Assembly: GCA_017654935.2 (NCBI GenBank)
Contig: CM065690.1
Coordinates: 35,922,454 to 35,986,453, forward strand
Source of the DNA: Phymorhynchus buccinoides
Lineage: Eukaryota > Mollusca > Gastropoda > Neogastropoda > Raphitomidae
Direction of reading: 5' to 3'
DNA length: 64,000 bases
Part shown: piece after piece, positions 46,301 to 52,386 of the stretch
Layout of the letters: each line of letters begins with the position of its first letter
How positions within the stretch are numbered: position 1 is the stretch's first letter
The notes under the pieces: generated by a model
What the model saw: the letters and a program-made list of their open reading frames with translations, nothing else
Told to the model about the DNA's origin: nothing
Databases searched by the model: none
Made by a program: the position numbers and the translations under genes

Positions 46301-46483
46301 TCAGAGACGCATATATGTACTTCAAAATCAACGCTGAGTTTCTTCTTTCAGGTGCGTGTCAACGGAGTGGAGTACATGCCGTCAGCGCCCTGCGGCAACA
46401 AGAAGCTGGCCAAGGCGCAGTCCGCTGCCGTCTGTCTGCAGGAGATGGGACTGATCCCGCTTGACTTTGTCGTGCAAGTCTGA
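19137..46483 (+). CDS. SON: SON, nuclear-speckle splicing cofactor (complete)
   Basis: SON is an SR-related protein of nuclear speckles that supports splicing of weak introns. Twelve coding exons (listed separately) join in compatible phases to 1044 codons including the stop. Domain order: an N-terminal conserved segment around residue 130 (IVDQLFQDFVSTKMRE, like the start of vertebrate SON); a Ser/Glu/Lys-rich middle; poly-Lys/His stretches (325-453); an RS domain (454-550); the SON block LRKIAIARALANMEKG to FPVSSGTQHR; PGQFTGTTDVKILTQEQL; a G-patch (about 868-897); a Gly/Pro-Met linker; and a dsRNA-binding domain (962-1043) ending the protein. Vertebrate SON is much longer because of a repeat-rich region that is absent here. 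The start has a good context (AAGATGG) right behind an acceptor, implying a 5'UTR intron. Exon 6 is flanked by MITEs and a repeat array; copies of the last exon follow the stop. Confidence 0.95.
20464..20851 (+). CDS. SON: SON coding exon 2 (Lys-rich)
   Basis: Acceptor ATGATTCCAG, donor GTGGGT; enters in phase 1 and leaves in phase 2. It starts GEVESTDSDRDKAFKTEKDE and then becomes almost entirely Lys/Glu/His/Ser (KKKKKHKHKHKKKKKHKS), a typical speckle-protein composition. The donor is weaker than most in this gene; it was chosen because it alone keeps the frame with exon 3. Confidence 0.9.
21175..21483 (+). CDS. SON: SON coding exon 3 (RS domain)
   Basis: Acceptor CTCTTAACTAG, donor GTAAGT; phase 2 at both ends. 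It encodes SPSELFDPWDARSYRADGAK and then SRSRSPRSSSRRERSKERHG and further Ser-Arg/Ser-Lys repeats, ending in VKIDKNKLRKIA, where the conserved SON block begins. Confidence 0.93.
21484..23221. other. SON intron 3, first part
   Basis: AT-rich intronic sequence. An open frame at 22131-22553 looks random, and I see no repeat family. Confidence 0.4.
23222..23440 (+). mobile_element. TAAACAGGTCTG repeat (copy 1)
   Basis: Bounded by CAGACCTGTTTATTCTACTC and GGGGGTAAACAGGTCTG. The interior (TTTTCGAGTAGTATTCTACT, TTTGATGGTTTAATGAATAA, AACTACACATTTTGCACC) recurs at 42055-42270. The short inverted ends suggest a DNA element. Confidence 0.65.
23441..26678. other. SON intron 3, middle part
   Basis: No exon or repeat that I can support. 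A short GATCCA-type run lies at 25248-25264. Confidence 0.4.
26679..27110 (+). mobile_element. TTAA MITE, CTCTTCTAGCACC family, enlarged
   Basis: The left end (TTACTCTTGTAGTGCCATGT, CGTTGCATCTCAACGGACAG) and the right end (ATGATGCTAGAAGAGTTAA) match the element at 4259. About 170 bases of unrelated sequence sit in the middle. Confidence 0.55.
27139..27316 (+). mobile_element. CCGTATTTT-family MITE (copy 3)
   Basis: CCATATTTTGCGGACTATAA at the left and TAGTCAGTAAAATACGGTA at the right; interior GGCGATACTTTTT and ATGCACCTTATAATCA as in the 30055-30238 copy. Confidence 0.8.
27444..27627 (-). mobile_element. TA-flanked MITE, AACTCAAA family (copy 2)
   Basis: It is the inverse of 7349-7548, with TA at each end. 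It stops 29 bp before SON coding exon 4, so this exon's branch point must lie in or at the edge of the MITE. Confidence 0.75.
27657..27751 (+). CDS. SON: SON coding exon 4
   Basis: Acceptor TTTCCCTCCTGCAG, donor GTGGGT. It encodes IARALANMEKGKGPSVDLT through KSGGKSVAELT, part of the conserved SON block. It enters in phase 2 and leaves in phase 1. Confidence 0.95.
27851..28030 (+). mobile_element. TA-flanked MITE, CAGTGGAACC family (copy 4)
   Basis: Full length, with CAGCGGAACC at the left and GGTTCCACTGTA at the right, 100 bp downstream of exon 4. Confidence 0.92.
28430..28500. repeat. Perfect tandem duplication of 38 bp
   Basis: GGCGCTCGTTTATCTCTGAC then ATTCGTTCTCTCATT occurs twice in a row. 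Intronic. Confidence 0.85.
28784..28941 (+). CDS. SON: SON coding exon 5
   Basis: Acceptor TCATGTGCAG, donor GTAAAT; phase 1 in, phase 0 out. Encodes EFCKRISEKETTAVSSDSDL, an acidic stretch and AFHHPYVMRDPSTLPNIVMN, matching the acidic and HHP segment of SON proteins. Confidence 0.93.
29611..30056 (+). repeat. Three-unit 141-bp array copied from the start of SON exon 6
   Basis: Units begin at 29611, 29752 and 29893 with AAAAGTTCTATGGATATG. Each contains TTCTGGGTGATGTTGCAG, a full acceptor, followed by codons for NAKHIPILTPQEKEMQ or KAKHIPILTPQEKEMQ, then ANGIADLYPNKMIA. The true exon 6 begins NAKQIPILSPQEKQTQ behind the same acceptor. The three units are nearly identical to each other and more distant from the true exon. 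141 is 47 codons, and the whole array is one open frame. Confidence 0.93.
30055..30238 (+). mobile_element. CCGTATTTT-family MITE, 180 bp, exact insertion
   Basis: The element is 30057-30236, with TA at 30055-30056 and 30237-30238. The termini are CCGTATTTTCCGGACTATAA and the complement CTTATAGTCCGAAAAATACGG. The empty site, CTGTATATGCC, is present in the neighbouring 141-bp units. The distance between acceptors (29944 to 30267, 323 bp) is exactly 141 + 182. Confidence 0.95.
30267..30677 (+). CDS. SON: SON coding exon 6
   Basis: Acceptor GGTGATGTTGCAG, donor GTGAGC; phase 0 at both ends; 137 codons. It encodes NAKQIPILSPQEKQTQAATL, then the SON motif QFPVSSGTQHRSKESEWVPV, then a low-complexity Thr/Ala/Ser/Pro stretch of about 85 residues, ending ADSVFPSMQ. 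The low-complexity half is probably lineage-specific. Confidence 0.93.
30712..30890 (+). mobile_element. TA-flanked MITE, CAGTGGAACC family (copy 5)
   Basis: Full length with intact termini and TA flanks, beginning 35 bp after the exon 6 donor. Confidence 0.95.
31150..31310. repeat. Imperfect palindrome
   Basis: TATGGCTGGATATCCACTGT at the left pairs imperfectly with ATACCCAGCCAGCCATA at the right, around GCCGCCATCTTGGGATAAAT and ACAAGATGGTGGC. Possibly a foldback element; the left arm resembles 18530-18570. Confidence 0.5.
31481..31644 (-). mobile_element. TA-flanked MITE, CAGTGGAACC family (copy 6)
   Basis: Inserted in LINE F with TA duplication. Removing it and one TA restores the in-frame sequence LEYG-NLVWCPH. 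Confidence 0.95.
32075..32238 (+). mobile_element. TA-flanked MITE, CAGTGGAACC family (copy 7)
   Basis: Inserted at the end of the LINE F frame, in the opposite orientation to copy 6, with intact termini and TA flanks. Confidence 0.95.
32455..32565 (+). CDS. SON: SON coding exon 7
   Basis: Acceptor GGCGTGCAG, donor GTCAGT; phase 0 both ends; 37 codons. Encodes DFNIGAIISERIQAMRRLEQ and NPFDMQALNSVHRVNEQ, a helical segment conserved in SON proteins. Confidence 0.95.
32594..32840 (-). mobile_element. piggyBac-like TTAA MITE (copy 2)
   Basis: TTAA at both ends, with CCTTTTCGCTGCCAGCC at the left and GGCGGTGAAAGG at the right. It starts 28 bp after the exon 7 donor. TTAA target and a CCCTTT terminus are the piggyBac pattern. 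Confidence 0.9.
33040..33300 (-). mobile_element. SINE-like repeat (family S3, minus copy)
   Basis: Reverse of the 50052 copy: AATGGGCCAATAAGTCAGAA, AGACAAAGTCAGAGTCAA, AACTTCCAGGAAGTGGCTGA, ending near CATCAGCATCCCCATGGGG. The GAAGAA tail end is lost. Confidence 0.7.
34143..34265 (+). CDS. SON: SON coding exon 8
   Basis: Acceptor TTTTTCTGTACAG, donor GTCAGT; phase 0; 41 codons. Encodes ANMWAQSKHLPGQFTGTTDV and KILTQEQLAGPDKRNQAWAK, among the best conserved SON sequence. Confidence 0.96.
35022..35659 (+). mobile_element. DNA transposon relic with BED-like finger
   Basis: Bounded by CAGACCTGTTTACTGTCC and GGGGTAAACAGGTCTG, the same ends as the repeat at 23222. Inside, an ATG (35213) opens MASKQVHSEAFVSSGRKSKE, and another frame gives HVFCVCCSTDISIAHSGQYD then CDTQKHRKHVSAKK: a C-x2-C...H-x4-H finger of the BED kind. 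No transposase core remains. A related ATGGCGTC start is at 45619. Confidence 0.5.
35659..35725. repeat. (GT)n microsatellite
   Basis: About 33 GT units in SON intron 8. Confidence 0.97.
36184..36424 (+). mobile_element. piggyBac-like TTAA MITE (copy 3)
   Basis: TTAA, then CCCTTTCATCGCCACTGTCG at the left and TTGAAAGGG then TTAA at the right; full length. Confidence 0.9.
37361..37443. repeat. Perfect 21-bp inverted repeat
   Basis: AAGTAAAGACAAAGTCAAAA and its exact complement are separated by about 40 bases. In RNA this would form a stable hairpin inside SON intron 8. Confidence 0.8.
37444..39680. other. SON intron 8, no gene seen
   Basis: G-run at 38004-38013 and 38338-38349, short TG runs near 38932. 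No coding signal. Confidence 0.4.
39682..39885 (+). repeat. Dispersed repeat, TGGGACAT family (copy 1)
   Basis: GTTTTACGTCCTCTTGGTCT, AATCAGACACATATGGGACA, AATACTGGAGGTAATGCCC and CAGTAAAGTTCCGA blocks recur at 54345 (minus), 55250 and 57020. Possibly a SINE or MITE; its ends are not clear. Confidence 0.7.
40165..40530 (+). mobile_element. tRNA-derived SINE (family S1, copy 1)
   Basis: The head has AGAGTGGCACAGAGGTAATG (A-box-like) and a decayed B-box ATCAAACCTGGG. It is followed by TGAATGTGGAGTCTTTCGGA, the core ACTGAGGTCCCGTGTGCCC, and the 3' part GCGCTCTGTAGGTGGGAGCA, AATTTCACAGAGA. Full length, about 365 bp. Confidence 0.85.
41006..41170 (+). mobile_element. SINE-like repeat (family S4, copy 1)
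   Basis: GAAGTGGAGTGTGGCTGCCC, ACGTGGCGGGGTAAT, CTCATCCCTAGCT, GTGTTCAAGTGCTTCAGCTG and TCCCTGGAGTCTTTAAGCCA, with an ACAACAACAAC tail. The second copy is at 51210. Confidence 0.75.
41180..41322 (+). mobile_element. TA-flanked MITE, CAGTGGAACC family (copy 8), deleted
   Basis: Both termini and TA flanks are present but two internal pieces are lost; 143 bp. Confidence 0.9.
41571..41718 (+). CDS. SON: SON coding exon 9 (G-patch)
   Basis: The acceptor is GTGCCGTCAG behind a (GT)n run (41537-41558); the donor is GTACAG. Phase 0 in, phase 1 out. Encodes DQFKKAPPLRGGIGMFLLQK, then MGWKPGDGLGKDNEGNKEPL. The G-patch glycines, the hydrophobic pair and the MGW-GxGLG signature are all present. G-patch proteins commonly recruit RNA helicases. 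Confidence 0.97.
42045..42268 (+). mobile_element. TAAACAGGTCTG repeat (copy 2)
   Basis: Interior matches 23240-23435 closely (TTTTCGAGTAGTATTCTACT, TTTGATGGTTTAATGAATAA) and ends GGGGGTAAACAGG. Its left end is replaced by unrelated sequence. Confidence 0.65.
42276..43803 (+). pseudogene. LINE G: L2/CR1-like element, 3' half, nearly intact
   Basis: QTVVVNGSSS, then VTQGSVLGPILFVLYTQSLS, FSDDNQLYISA (YADD box with Ser for Ala), WMFYNKLQLNAEKT, a one-base frameshift at about 42590, then VRNLGVTLDQTLSFKQHVSN, FVLSRLDYCNSLLAGCPSAL, RLIFRSPRYDHITPVLRSLH and WNSLPSPLRHSDSVSFKTSL with a stop at 43291. The 3' end has AAAGCGCTTTGGGCTC and an ATT-repeat tail, the usual L2/CR1 terminus. This is the youngest-looking LINE here. 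Confidence 0.9.
44072..44564 (+). mobile_element. piggyBac-like TTAA MITE (copy 4), interrupted
   Basis: CCCTTTTACCGCCAATGTCG at the left, GGCAGTGAAAGGG and TTAA at the right. About 230 bases of unrelated, partly GA-rich sequence (about 44215-44455) sit inside. It ends 40 bp before SON coding exon 10. Confidence 0.8.
44605..44772 (+). CDS. SON: SON coding exon 10
   Basis: Acceptor GGTGTTGCAG, donor GTGAGA; phase 1 at both ends. Encodes GLSTTLDHRPNLSFVRPPPP, then GMAGGMGFPPGVPPGIRPGM and PSAPPRAKDLS. It links the G-patch to the dsRNA-binding domain; the Pro/Gly/Met repeats make it flexible. Confidence 0.93.
45219..45334 (+). CDS. SON: SON coding exon 11 (first half of dsRBD)
   Basis: Acceptor GCTGTGACAG, donor GTGAGC; phase 1 in, 0 out. 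Encodes GKHPVSALTELCTKRRWGAP, then AFDLINETGPAHKKMFLFK: helix 1 and the first strands of a dsRNA-binding domain. Confidence 0.96.
45560..45800 (+). pseudogene. Transposon fragment with BED-like finger
   Basis: ATG at 45619 opens MASSKNGNLRRVYRSVFLSI and continues in a frame-shifted segment YTFCTVCRRNFEISYRD, a C-x2-C half finger. It resembles the 35213 fragment in its start context and finger. It is not spliced into SON: the frame does not fit exons 11 and 12. Confidence 0.4.
46058..46235 (-). mobile_element. SINE-like repeat (family S3, minus copy)
   Basis: AATGAACCAATAAGGCAGAA, GTGATGGATTACAGGAAGTT and AACTATTTGTATGAAAGACC match the reverse of family S3. Followed by an 18-G run at 46236-46251. 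Confidence 0.7.
46352..46483 (+). CDS. SON: SON coding exon 12 (end of dsRBD and stop)
   Basis: Acceptor TTCTTCTTTCAG; 43 codons and TGA. Encodes VRVNGVEYMPSAPCGNKKLA, then KAQSAAVCLQEMGLIPLDFV. NKKLAKAQSA is the lysine-bearing start of the second dsRBD helix, the main RNA-contact element. The protein ends with the domain. Confidence 0.96.
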   Translation: MRVNGVEYMPSAPCGNKKLAKAQSAAVCLQEMGLIPLDFVVQV

Positions 46484-46490
46484 TGGAAGT

Positions 46491-47345
46491 GAGTGTGTGT
46501 TATTGTGCGTGGGAGCCTGCGGCAACAAGAAGCTGGTCAACACGCAAGCTGCCACCGTCTGTCTGCAGGAGATGGGACTGATCCTGCTCGACTTTGTCGT
46601 GGAAGTGTGTGGTGTGAGTGAGTGTGCGTGGGGCTCTGCGGCAATAAGACGCTGGTCAACACGCAAGCAGCCAAAGTCTGTCTGCAGGAGATGGGACTGA
46701 TCCCGCTTGACTTTGTCATGCAAGTCTGATGATGAATGTGTGTGTGTGAGTGTGCATGTGTGAGTGTGCATGTGCGTGTGACCCTGTGGCAACAAGAAGC
46801 TGGTTAACATGCAAGCAGCCGCAGTCTGTCTGCAGGAGATGGGTCTAATTCGTCGCAACTTTGTCGATGGATTGAACGCTTCATAATTGACTTAATCATG
46901 CCAAAGTCTGATGGAAGTGTGTGTGCATGTGTGCCCATGTAAGAGATGGATTGAACGCTTCATGCAAAAGTCTGATGAAAGTGAGTGTATATTTGTGTGC
47001 CGCTGTCTGTCTGCAAGAGATGAACCCGATTCCTAGCGACTTTGTTATGTGAGTCTGATGAAAAGTGTGTGTGCGTGTGTGTGCGTGTGTGTGCAAGAAA
47101 AAGAATGAACACATAAACTTCAACTTCTTTATTATGTCCTGCAATAAAGATTGATATTTGCGGCCATATTAGACATGAATACACAATAAACAACTCGATA
47201 AAAACAATAACTATAACATGCATTAAAACTATATGTACACAAGTCTATGAACATCCCCTTACCTGCCCCTTTCATGCAATCTCTCACTGACACCCTTACT
47301 CACACATGCATATCATCATAGTTAACTTCGTCATGCAGGCCTGAT
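46491..47345 (+). repeat. Tandem decaying copies of the last SON exon
   Basis: Copies of exon 12 from TGCGGCAACAAGAAGCTGG onward begin at 46518, 46637 and 46785. A shorter one lies at about 47003-47062 (GCCGCTGTCTGTCTGCAAGA) and a last trace (AACTTCGTCATGCAGGCCTG) at 47324. Between them are TG-rich spacers with TCTGATGGAAGTGAGTGTG. None has an acceptor, their frames differ, and they lie downstream of the stop, so they should be 3'UTR or flanking DNA. Confidence 0.93.
47143..47148 (+). terminator. Candidate poly(A) signal of SON
   Basis: First AATAAA downstream of the SON stop with no closer canonical signal; it would place the exon-12 copies at 46518-47062 in the 3'UTR. Another AATAAA lies near 47441. 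Confidence 0.4.
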
Positions 47346-47907
47346 ATGTGCATTCAACTGAAGGGAGCTAATTCTATATGATTTGAGAGTGTTATTTGTT
47401 TGAAACAGAAACGTTAAAAGATTTTATCTCTGTTAAAAATAAAACAACAGCATCAATGCATGGGTGCTACTCTTTCAGTTTTACACTGATTCCAGTATTT
47501 TTAATTTGACCAGAAACTGAACTTCAGTTGTTTTTAATTCATCCAACAACAACAAATTGACCACAAGCAATTTGGGGCGTTTTCAACTTAGTTGTTCTAT
47601 CTTGGAAGTTTACAAAGGCAATGTAATAATTTGTTAAGGCTTATCAGACTCAAACTGTCTCTGTCTATCATTTTAACTGTCTGTCTATCTCGTTATCTCT
47701 CTCTCTCTTAACTTGCCCCCCTCAATCGTCCTACGGGGCTCTGCCCCTGTACCCTGCCGGGGCCATATTCCATGGGTCCCTGGACCCCTGCTTTTCAGGG
47801 TTTTTCATTTTGAGGAGTTGCACCCATGACAATGACAACAAAAAGTAACAAAAGAAATAAACTGACAAACAAACAAAGAAAATTATCCTAATGAACTGTC
47901 ATGAAGA

Positions 47908-47977
47908 ATGTTTTATCCAAATATTTTATGTGTTTTAATCCCAGTTGTTTCCAGTAAACATGCGTGAATATGATTTT
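47908..47977. repeat. Direct repeat, copy 1 of 2
   Basis: AATGTTTTATCCAAATATTT, TATGTGTTTTAATCCCAGTT and GAATATGATTTTT recur at 48983-49053. Confidence 0.7.
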
Positions 47978-48341
47978 TTTTTTTTAAACCAAAAAAACAT
48001 GTCAGCTCTGTTCTTCCAAAAGAACATCCTGTCTCCAGCACTGTTCTATCAGAAAGCTTTAAAATTCTAATTCCAGAAAAAAATGTGAACAGAAAGCTCA
48101 AATATTCTTTCCCATTAGAAAAGCAAACAACAACAAAGAAACAAAAAATGAAATGCAGAAAATATGTTAGCTCTGTTCTTGCAAAAGGCTTCAACATCCT
48201 GTCTCCAGTTTTTAAAAAAAACCAAAATGGCAAGCTATGTAAATGCACTCCCAGTAGAGTTGTGGGCTCCCTTTTGACCTCCCAACTGCGTCTTATGGGG
48301 GGCTTTCTGTTGCTATTCTCTTTTGTACTGGTACTCTGTTA

Positions 48342-48875
48342 TTAACCCCCTCACTCTGATCAATCGAACCGATGATCTATATTGAATACCAAGTGATGGG
48401 AAGTAACTCCGAACGTCACACCAAATCTTTTATTTCAAAAAATCACCCAGAAGAAACACATTTAATTTCTGAAAGATGCATATTGAATAGCAATGATGAT
48501 ATTTTCATTCCAAAGCTAACACACTGTCACACAACAAACCATGAATTGGAATGAAAAAATCCGTACTGGCGCTCCGAGCATCGCGCCGAGTCAATACTGC
48601 GCACGTCACGTGGAAAGAAGAAAAAAATTTGGGGTCACTTCGAAAAATCCGTTCGTAAAGACTAGTGGGTCCTTTCCCTTGCTGTAAGAACCAAAAACGG
48701 ACCACTGAGAGTCAGGAATAGGAAGAACTAACTTAGTATATTGCATTGTGGGTAGGGCAAAAGTGAAAGTGAAACTACTAGACCGGGCGTTCAGCGGGCG
48801 CAATCGGGGGCTACGGGAGCCAATGGTAAAGAAAAAATCGGTCGGATCTGGCGTATGCAGCCGTGAGAGGGTTAA
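48342..48875. mobile_element. TTAA-flanked element, 534 bp
   Basis: TTAA with CCCCCTCACTCTGA at the left and CAGCCGTGAGAGGG with TTAA at the right. The interior is partly GC-rich (48560-48600, 48780-48850). The ends are like piggyBac-type elements; no transposase frame is visible. It sits between the two copies of the 47908/48983 direct repeat. Confidence 0.55.
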
Positions 48876-48982
48876 ACATACAGGTACTTGAGAGATAAGG
48901 TGGAGGAAAGTGAAACAGATGGGTGGATGGGTGCATGCATGTTTGTGTCTTCGCTGCAGTGACCTCTTCTGCTTCCCATCAG

Positions 48983-49053
48983 AATGTTTTATCAGAATGT
49001 TTTATGTGTTTTAAGCCCAGTTGTTTCCAGTAAGCATGTATGAATATGATTTT
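48983..49053. repeat. Direct repeat, copy 2 of 2
   Basis: Matches 47908-47977 in the same orientation. Confidence 0.7.
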
Positions 49054-49427
49054 TTATTTGATGTTTTAAATCCCTTTTTTTTTTGCACATCTGGATTGTA
49101 TGTTGACAGAAGAGCCCACAGCACTTGAAGATGACTGTTCTTTTTTCTTTAACCAGGTTTGTTAATTAAACAGTGAATAATGAATGAAAATTTGTTGTTG
49201 CTTCTGTAATTTTATCATTCATATTTTGTAAAAAAAAACAACCCCAACAAAACTTTTTATTCGAAAAAAAGGTCAACATTTTCGTGGTTAATTTAAATCA
49301 AAGAAAGCCTTGCAGACAACCACATTTTGATTAGAGTAAGCCTAAGGGAACATTTCTGATATAAATTTATGGAATTTTCTCATTTTGATTTGATTATCAA
49401 CATTATAGTTGACTTTGAAAATAAACA

Positions 49428-49535
49428 ATGGTGGACAACTCTCCATCCAAGGCACACAACTCCCCCCCACCAAAGCCACCTACTGCACCACCGCCTAGCT
49501 CTGTGGAGATGAAAGGTACAGAGGAACCGACCTAG
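49428..49535 (+). CDS. Possible small Pro-rich coding exon
   Basis: A 35-codon frame from an ATG in good context (AACAATGG): MVDNSPSKAHNSPPPKPPTA, then PPPSSVEMKG, with a possible donor (GTACAG at 49515) or a stop at 49533. An acceptor-like TTATAG lies 19 bp upstream. The Ser/Pro composition and low-repeat setting look exon-like, and AATAAA follows at about 49864. I do not recognise the protein and no partner exon is evident. It could be a first exon of an unseen gene or chance. Confidence 0.25.
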   Translation: MVDNSPSKAHNSPPPKPPTAPPPSSVEMKGTEEPT

Positions 49536-50047
49536 AAGCATCCTTGATTTCAGTTGTTTTTATTGTTTTTCATTTCTGAAGCTTCTTTGAAAGTGTTGTG
49601 CATAGACCTAGGTCGATGTTGCAGATGGTCTGTATCCTGTTTTGTCTGGTTTTACTTGTTGTGATTAAGTCTTAATCTTGTTTCGTTCCACTGGATGTTT
49701 AGTTTCAGTGCTAACGACAAAGCTTGTGTTCATAGTTATGTGGGTTTTAAAGCAAAATGTAAACTCGTTTGTAATGTTTTGGTAACGTTAATCACAACGT
49801 TTCTGTCGTGGTCAAGACTTGTTATGCCTTTTTTCTTCTTTTTTTTTCATTTTGCTGCCTGGAAATAAAACTATCGTAACTCAAAATTGTTCAACATCGA
49901 TGTGTTGGACTTGCCAAGGCTACCGAATCATCTAACAAAGCTGTATAGAACAATTTGCAAAGATAAAACACAGACGGTGACATCATATCAACAAAAAGGA
50001 TGTATTTGACCTGAAATGACTGACATTTTGAATTTGTTTATTCTCAT
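49536..50047. other. Intergenic, no gene seen
   Basis: AT-rich sequence with an AATAAA near 49864 that would suit the doubtful exon at 49428. No repeat was matched. Confidence 0.35.
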
Positions 50048-50051
50048 GTGA

Positions 50052-50371
50052 CGGTATACCCCCGTGGGGATACCGGGGGGTCTTTCGTACAAATAGTTCC
50101 CCCACCTTCTGGAAGTTCTGTACTTGTAACTTCCTCTAATCCATCACTCTCTTTGACTCTGCCTTTTCCCTTTGCTTACTGTCATCTGCTATCTTTCTAT
50201 CTTACTGGTCCATTCTCCTGCATTTTAAAAATTAATTCTTACAAAGATTTCTTCAGCCGAAGTCGTACATGCTGGGCCTAACTATTTCTTAGTTAGGCGC
50301 ATAACAGCAGCATGACGCATCTACGCTCATATGACAGGAAAGTGTCTGAGCAAACGAAGAAGAAGAAGAAG
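50052..50371 (+). mobile_element. SINE-like repeat (family S3, copy 2)
   Basis: Full-length copy from GGTATACCCCCGTGGGGATA to a GAAGAAGAAGAAG tail, with TTCCCCCACCTTCTGGAAGT, CAGCCGAAGTCGTACATGCT and GCGCATAACAGCAGCATGAC. Confidence 0.8.
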
Positions 50372-50811
50372 ATGTGACATGTTTACCGCACAGCGATTTT
50401 TTTTAAGGTCAAGTCTCTTTATCTCTCTGACTTTGTTCCTGTCATGACAGGACTAGATTATAAACAGGGGGCAAAAAGTGTATCAGTATTGTTGTTTTAT
50501 CAGCTATGGTTATAAATGTTTTGTCATGGTTTATGTCTCTCTATTCAATATGCTTGTCTTTGCATGTGTACTTTTGGGTATGATGTCGTGATATTGACAT
50601 GTTTGAAAGTGAATTGATTAGACATTAAATGTTTTGATTGGAACGATCAAAGTGTTATGTGTGTTTTTGTTGTTGTTTTGTTTTGCTGACTCACTGTTAG
50701 ATTGCTGAATGATGCAAGTGTGCTTGTGATTTTATATGACGAGTGTATTTAATCTTAGTTGTGTGTGAAGAGTGGAATAACCCAATGAAATTACTAACCT
50801 TTGATATACAC

Positions 50812-50898
50812 ACAAACACGCACACACACAGACACACACACTCTCTCACACACACACACGCACGCACGCACGCGAGAGAGAGAGAGAGAGAGAGAGAG
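50812..50898. repeat. (CA)n, (CACG)n and (GA)n
   Basis: Three short simple repeats in a row: CA, then CGCACGCACGCACG, then GAGAGAG. Confidence 0.9.
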
Positions 50899-51209
50899 GT
50901 AGGTTTGATAACGAAAATGAAATGAGCACATGATTATACAACATCATAAAAAAAACTACAGACCTGTGAGGAATTCTATATGCATAGATGTTGTAACACA
51001 AGAATACTTGAAAAGGGAACACACTCTCAAACACACGTGCATGTACACATACACACACACACACATGCACAGAGAAGTCACTGAGATAGTGCAAACTTCT
51101 GCCAACTGATTGTACTCTCTTGGAATTTGTTTAAAACTTACTGGACCACACAAGACCTTGATGTACCGTTTATAAAGCAAAAAAATACCCCCAAAAACAT
51201 TTCCCCCGA

Positions 51210-51368
51210 AGTCGGAGTGTGGCTGCTCACATGGCGGGGTAATCAAAACTGTCACACACATAATATTCTCATCCCTAGCTCATGCATTTGTACCTTAGTG
51301 TTCAAGTGCTTCGGCTGTTCAGATGATCCCTGGAGTCTTTTAGCCAGGGTACGAAAACAACAACATAC
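51210..51368 (+). mobile_element. SINE-like repeat (family S4, copy 2)
   Basis: GAAGTCGGAGTGTGGCTGCT to TTTTAGCCAGGGTACG and a CAACAAC tail, matching 41006-41170. Confidence 0.75.
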
Positions 51369-51648
51369 AAAAAATACAGATCAGCGTCATTGAGTTTAAA
51401 GGCTAGTATTGTACTTACTAAACAGAAGTGTTGGATTGGGGAAAAAAACACTGTCCAAATAGTATTCTGGATAAACGGTAAGCTTAAATAGTTGCATGCA
51501 TCGAGAAATTTAAAAAAAAAATCAGTCATATAAGCATATTCCCAGTTCAAGAGCAAATAACAAAACAAGGGAGAGACTGCAAGATGTGGGAACAATGGCC
51601 CTGGGCATTACCTTCTCTTAGTTATGGTTTGAAACTTACCCTTTGACA

Positions 51649-51933
51649 CGTGGGGATACCGGGGGGTCTTGTATAAATAGTTCCCCCACCTGGAAATTCT
51701 GTGCTTGTAACTTCCTCTAATCTGTCACTCTCTTTGACTCTGCCTTTTCCCTTTGCTTGCTGTCATCTATCTTTCTGCATTCTCCTGAATTTTTTCAAGA
51801 AATCTTTTCAAAAACATATCCTCCAGCCGAAGTCGGACATGCTGGGCCTAGTTATTTTTTCTTACACGCATAACGGCAGCATGACGCATCTGTGCTCATA
51901 ATTGACAGGAAACTGAGCGATCGAAGAAGAAGA
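51649..51933 (+). mobile_element. SINE-like repeat (family S3, copy 3)
   Basis: CGTGGGGATACCGGGGGGTC to a GAAGAAGAAGA tail, 1.3 kb downstream of copy 2 and close to it in sequence. Confidence 0.8.
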
Positions 51934-52386
51934 AGACTGGGTTTTTTAAACTACAAAAACGAAATTGTCTTTTCCCCCTTATATAAAGGGAAAGGTCTTT
52001 AGGTTGAATAACATTGTTGGCATTACCATTGTGACAATTCTGTCAATATCTATTGAGATTATTACACTAGTTTAGGCTCCGCAAAGTGGTACACATTCCT
52101 GTCAAACAGATGGAAATACACAACAATAAAACAATAACATCAAAACAAAGCAAAACGAAACGAACTCTTGGCGCCAATCAAGGTCACGTGAAGTCAGATT
52201 CACAGAATGACAAACCATATCAACATATTCCCAGTGACAAAATTTTGAATATTATAAAGACCCTGACAATTTGAATTTAAGCCAAATAAGGTAGAGTGAA
52301 AAGGTGTCACCTAAATATTTTGTTATGAAATATCTCATTTTTAAGCAACGCCATACTGATATCAGGAATTTTTGAACACATAATTA

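Noticed and set aside
46461..46700. Extra SON coding exons in the copies downstream of the stop
   Set aside because: The copies lack acceptors and are in different frames, and the real exon 12 already ends the dsRBD with a stop.
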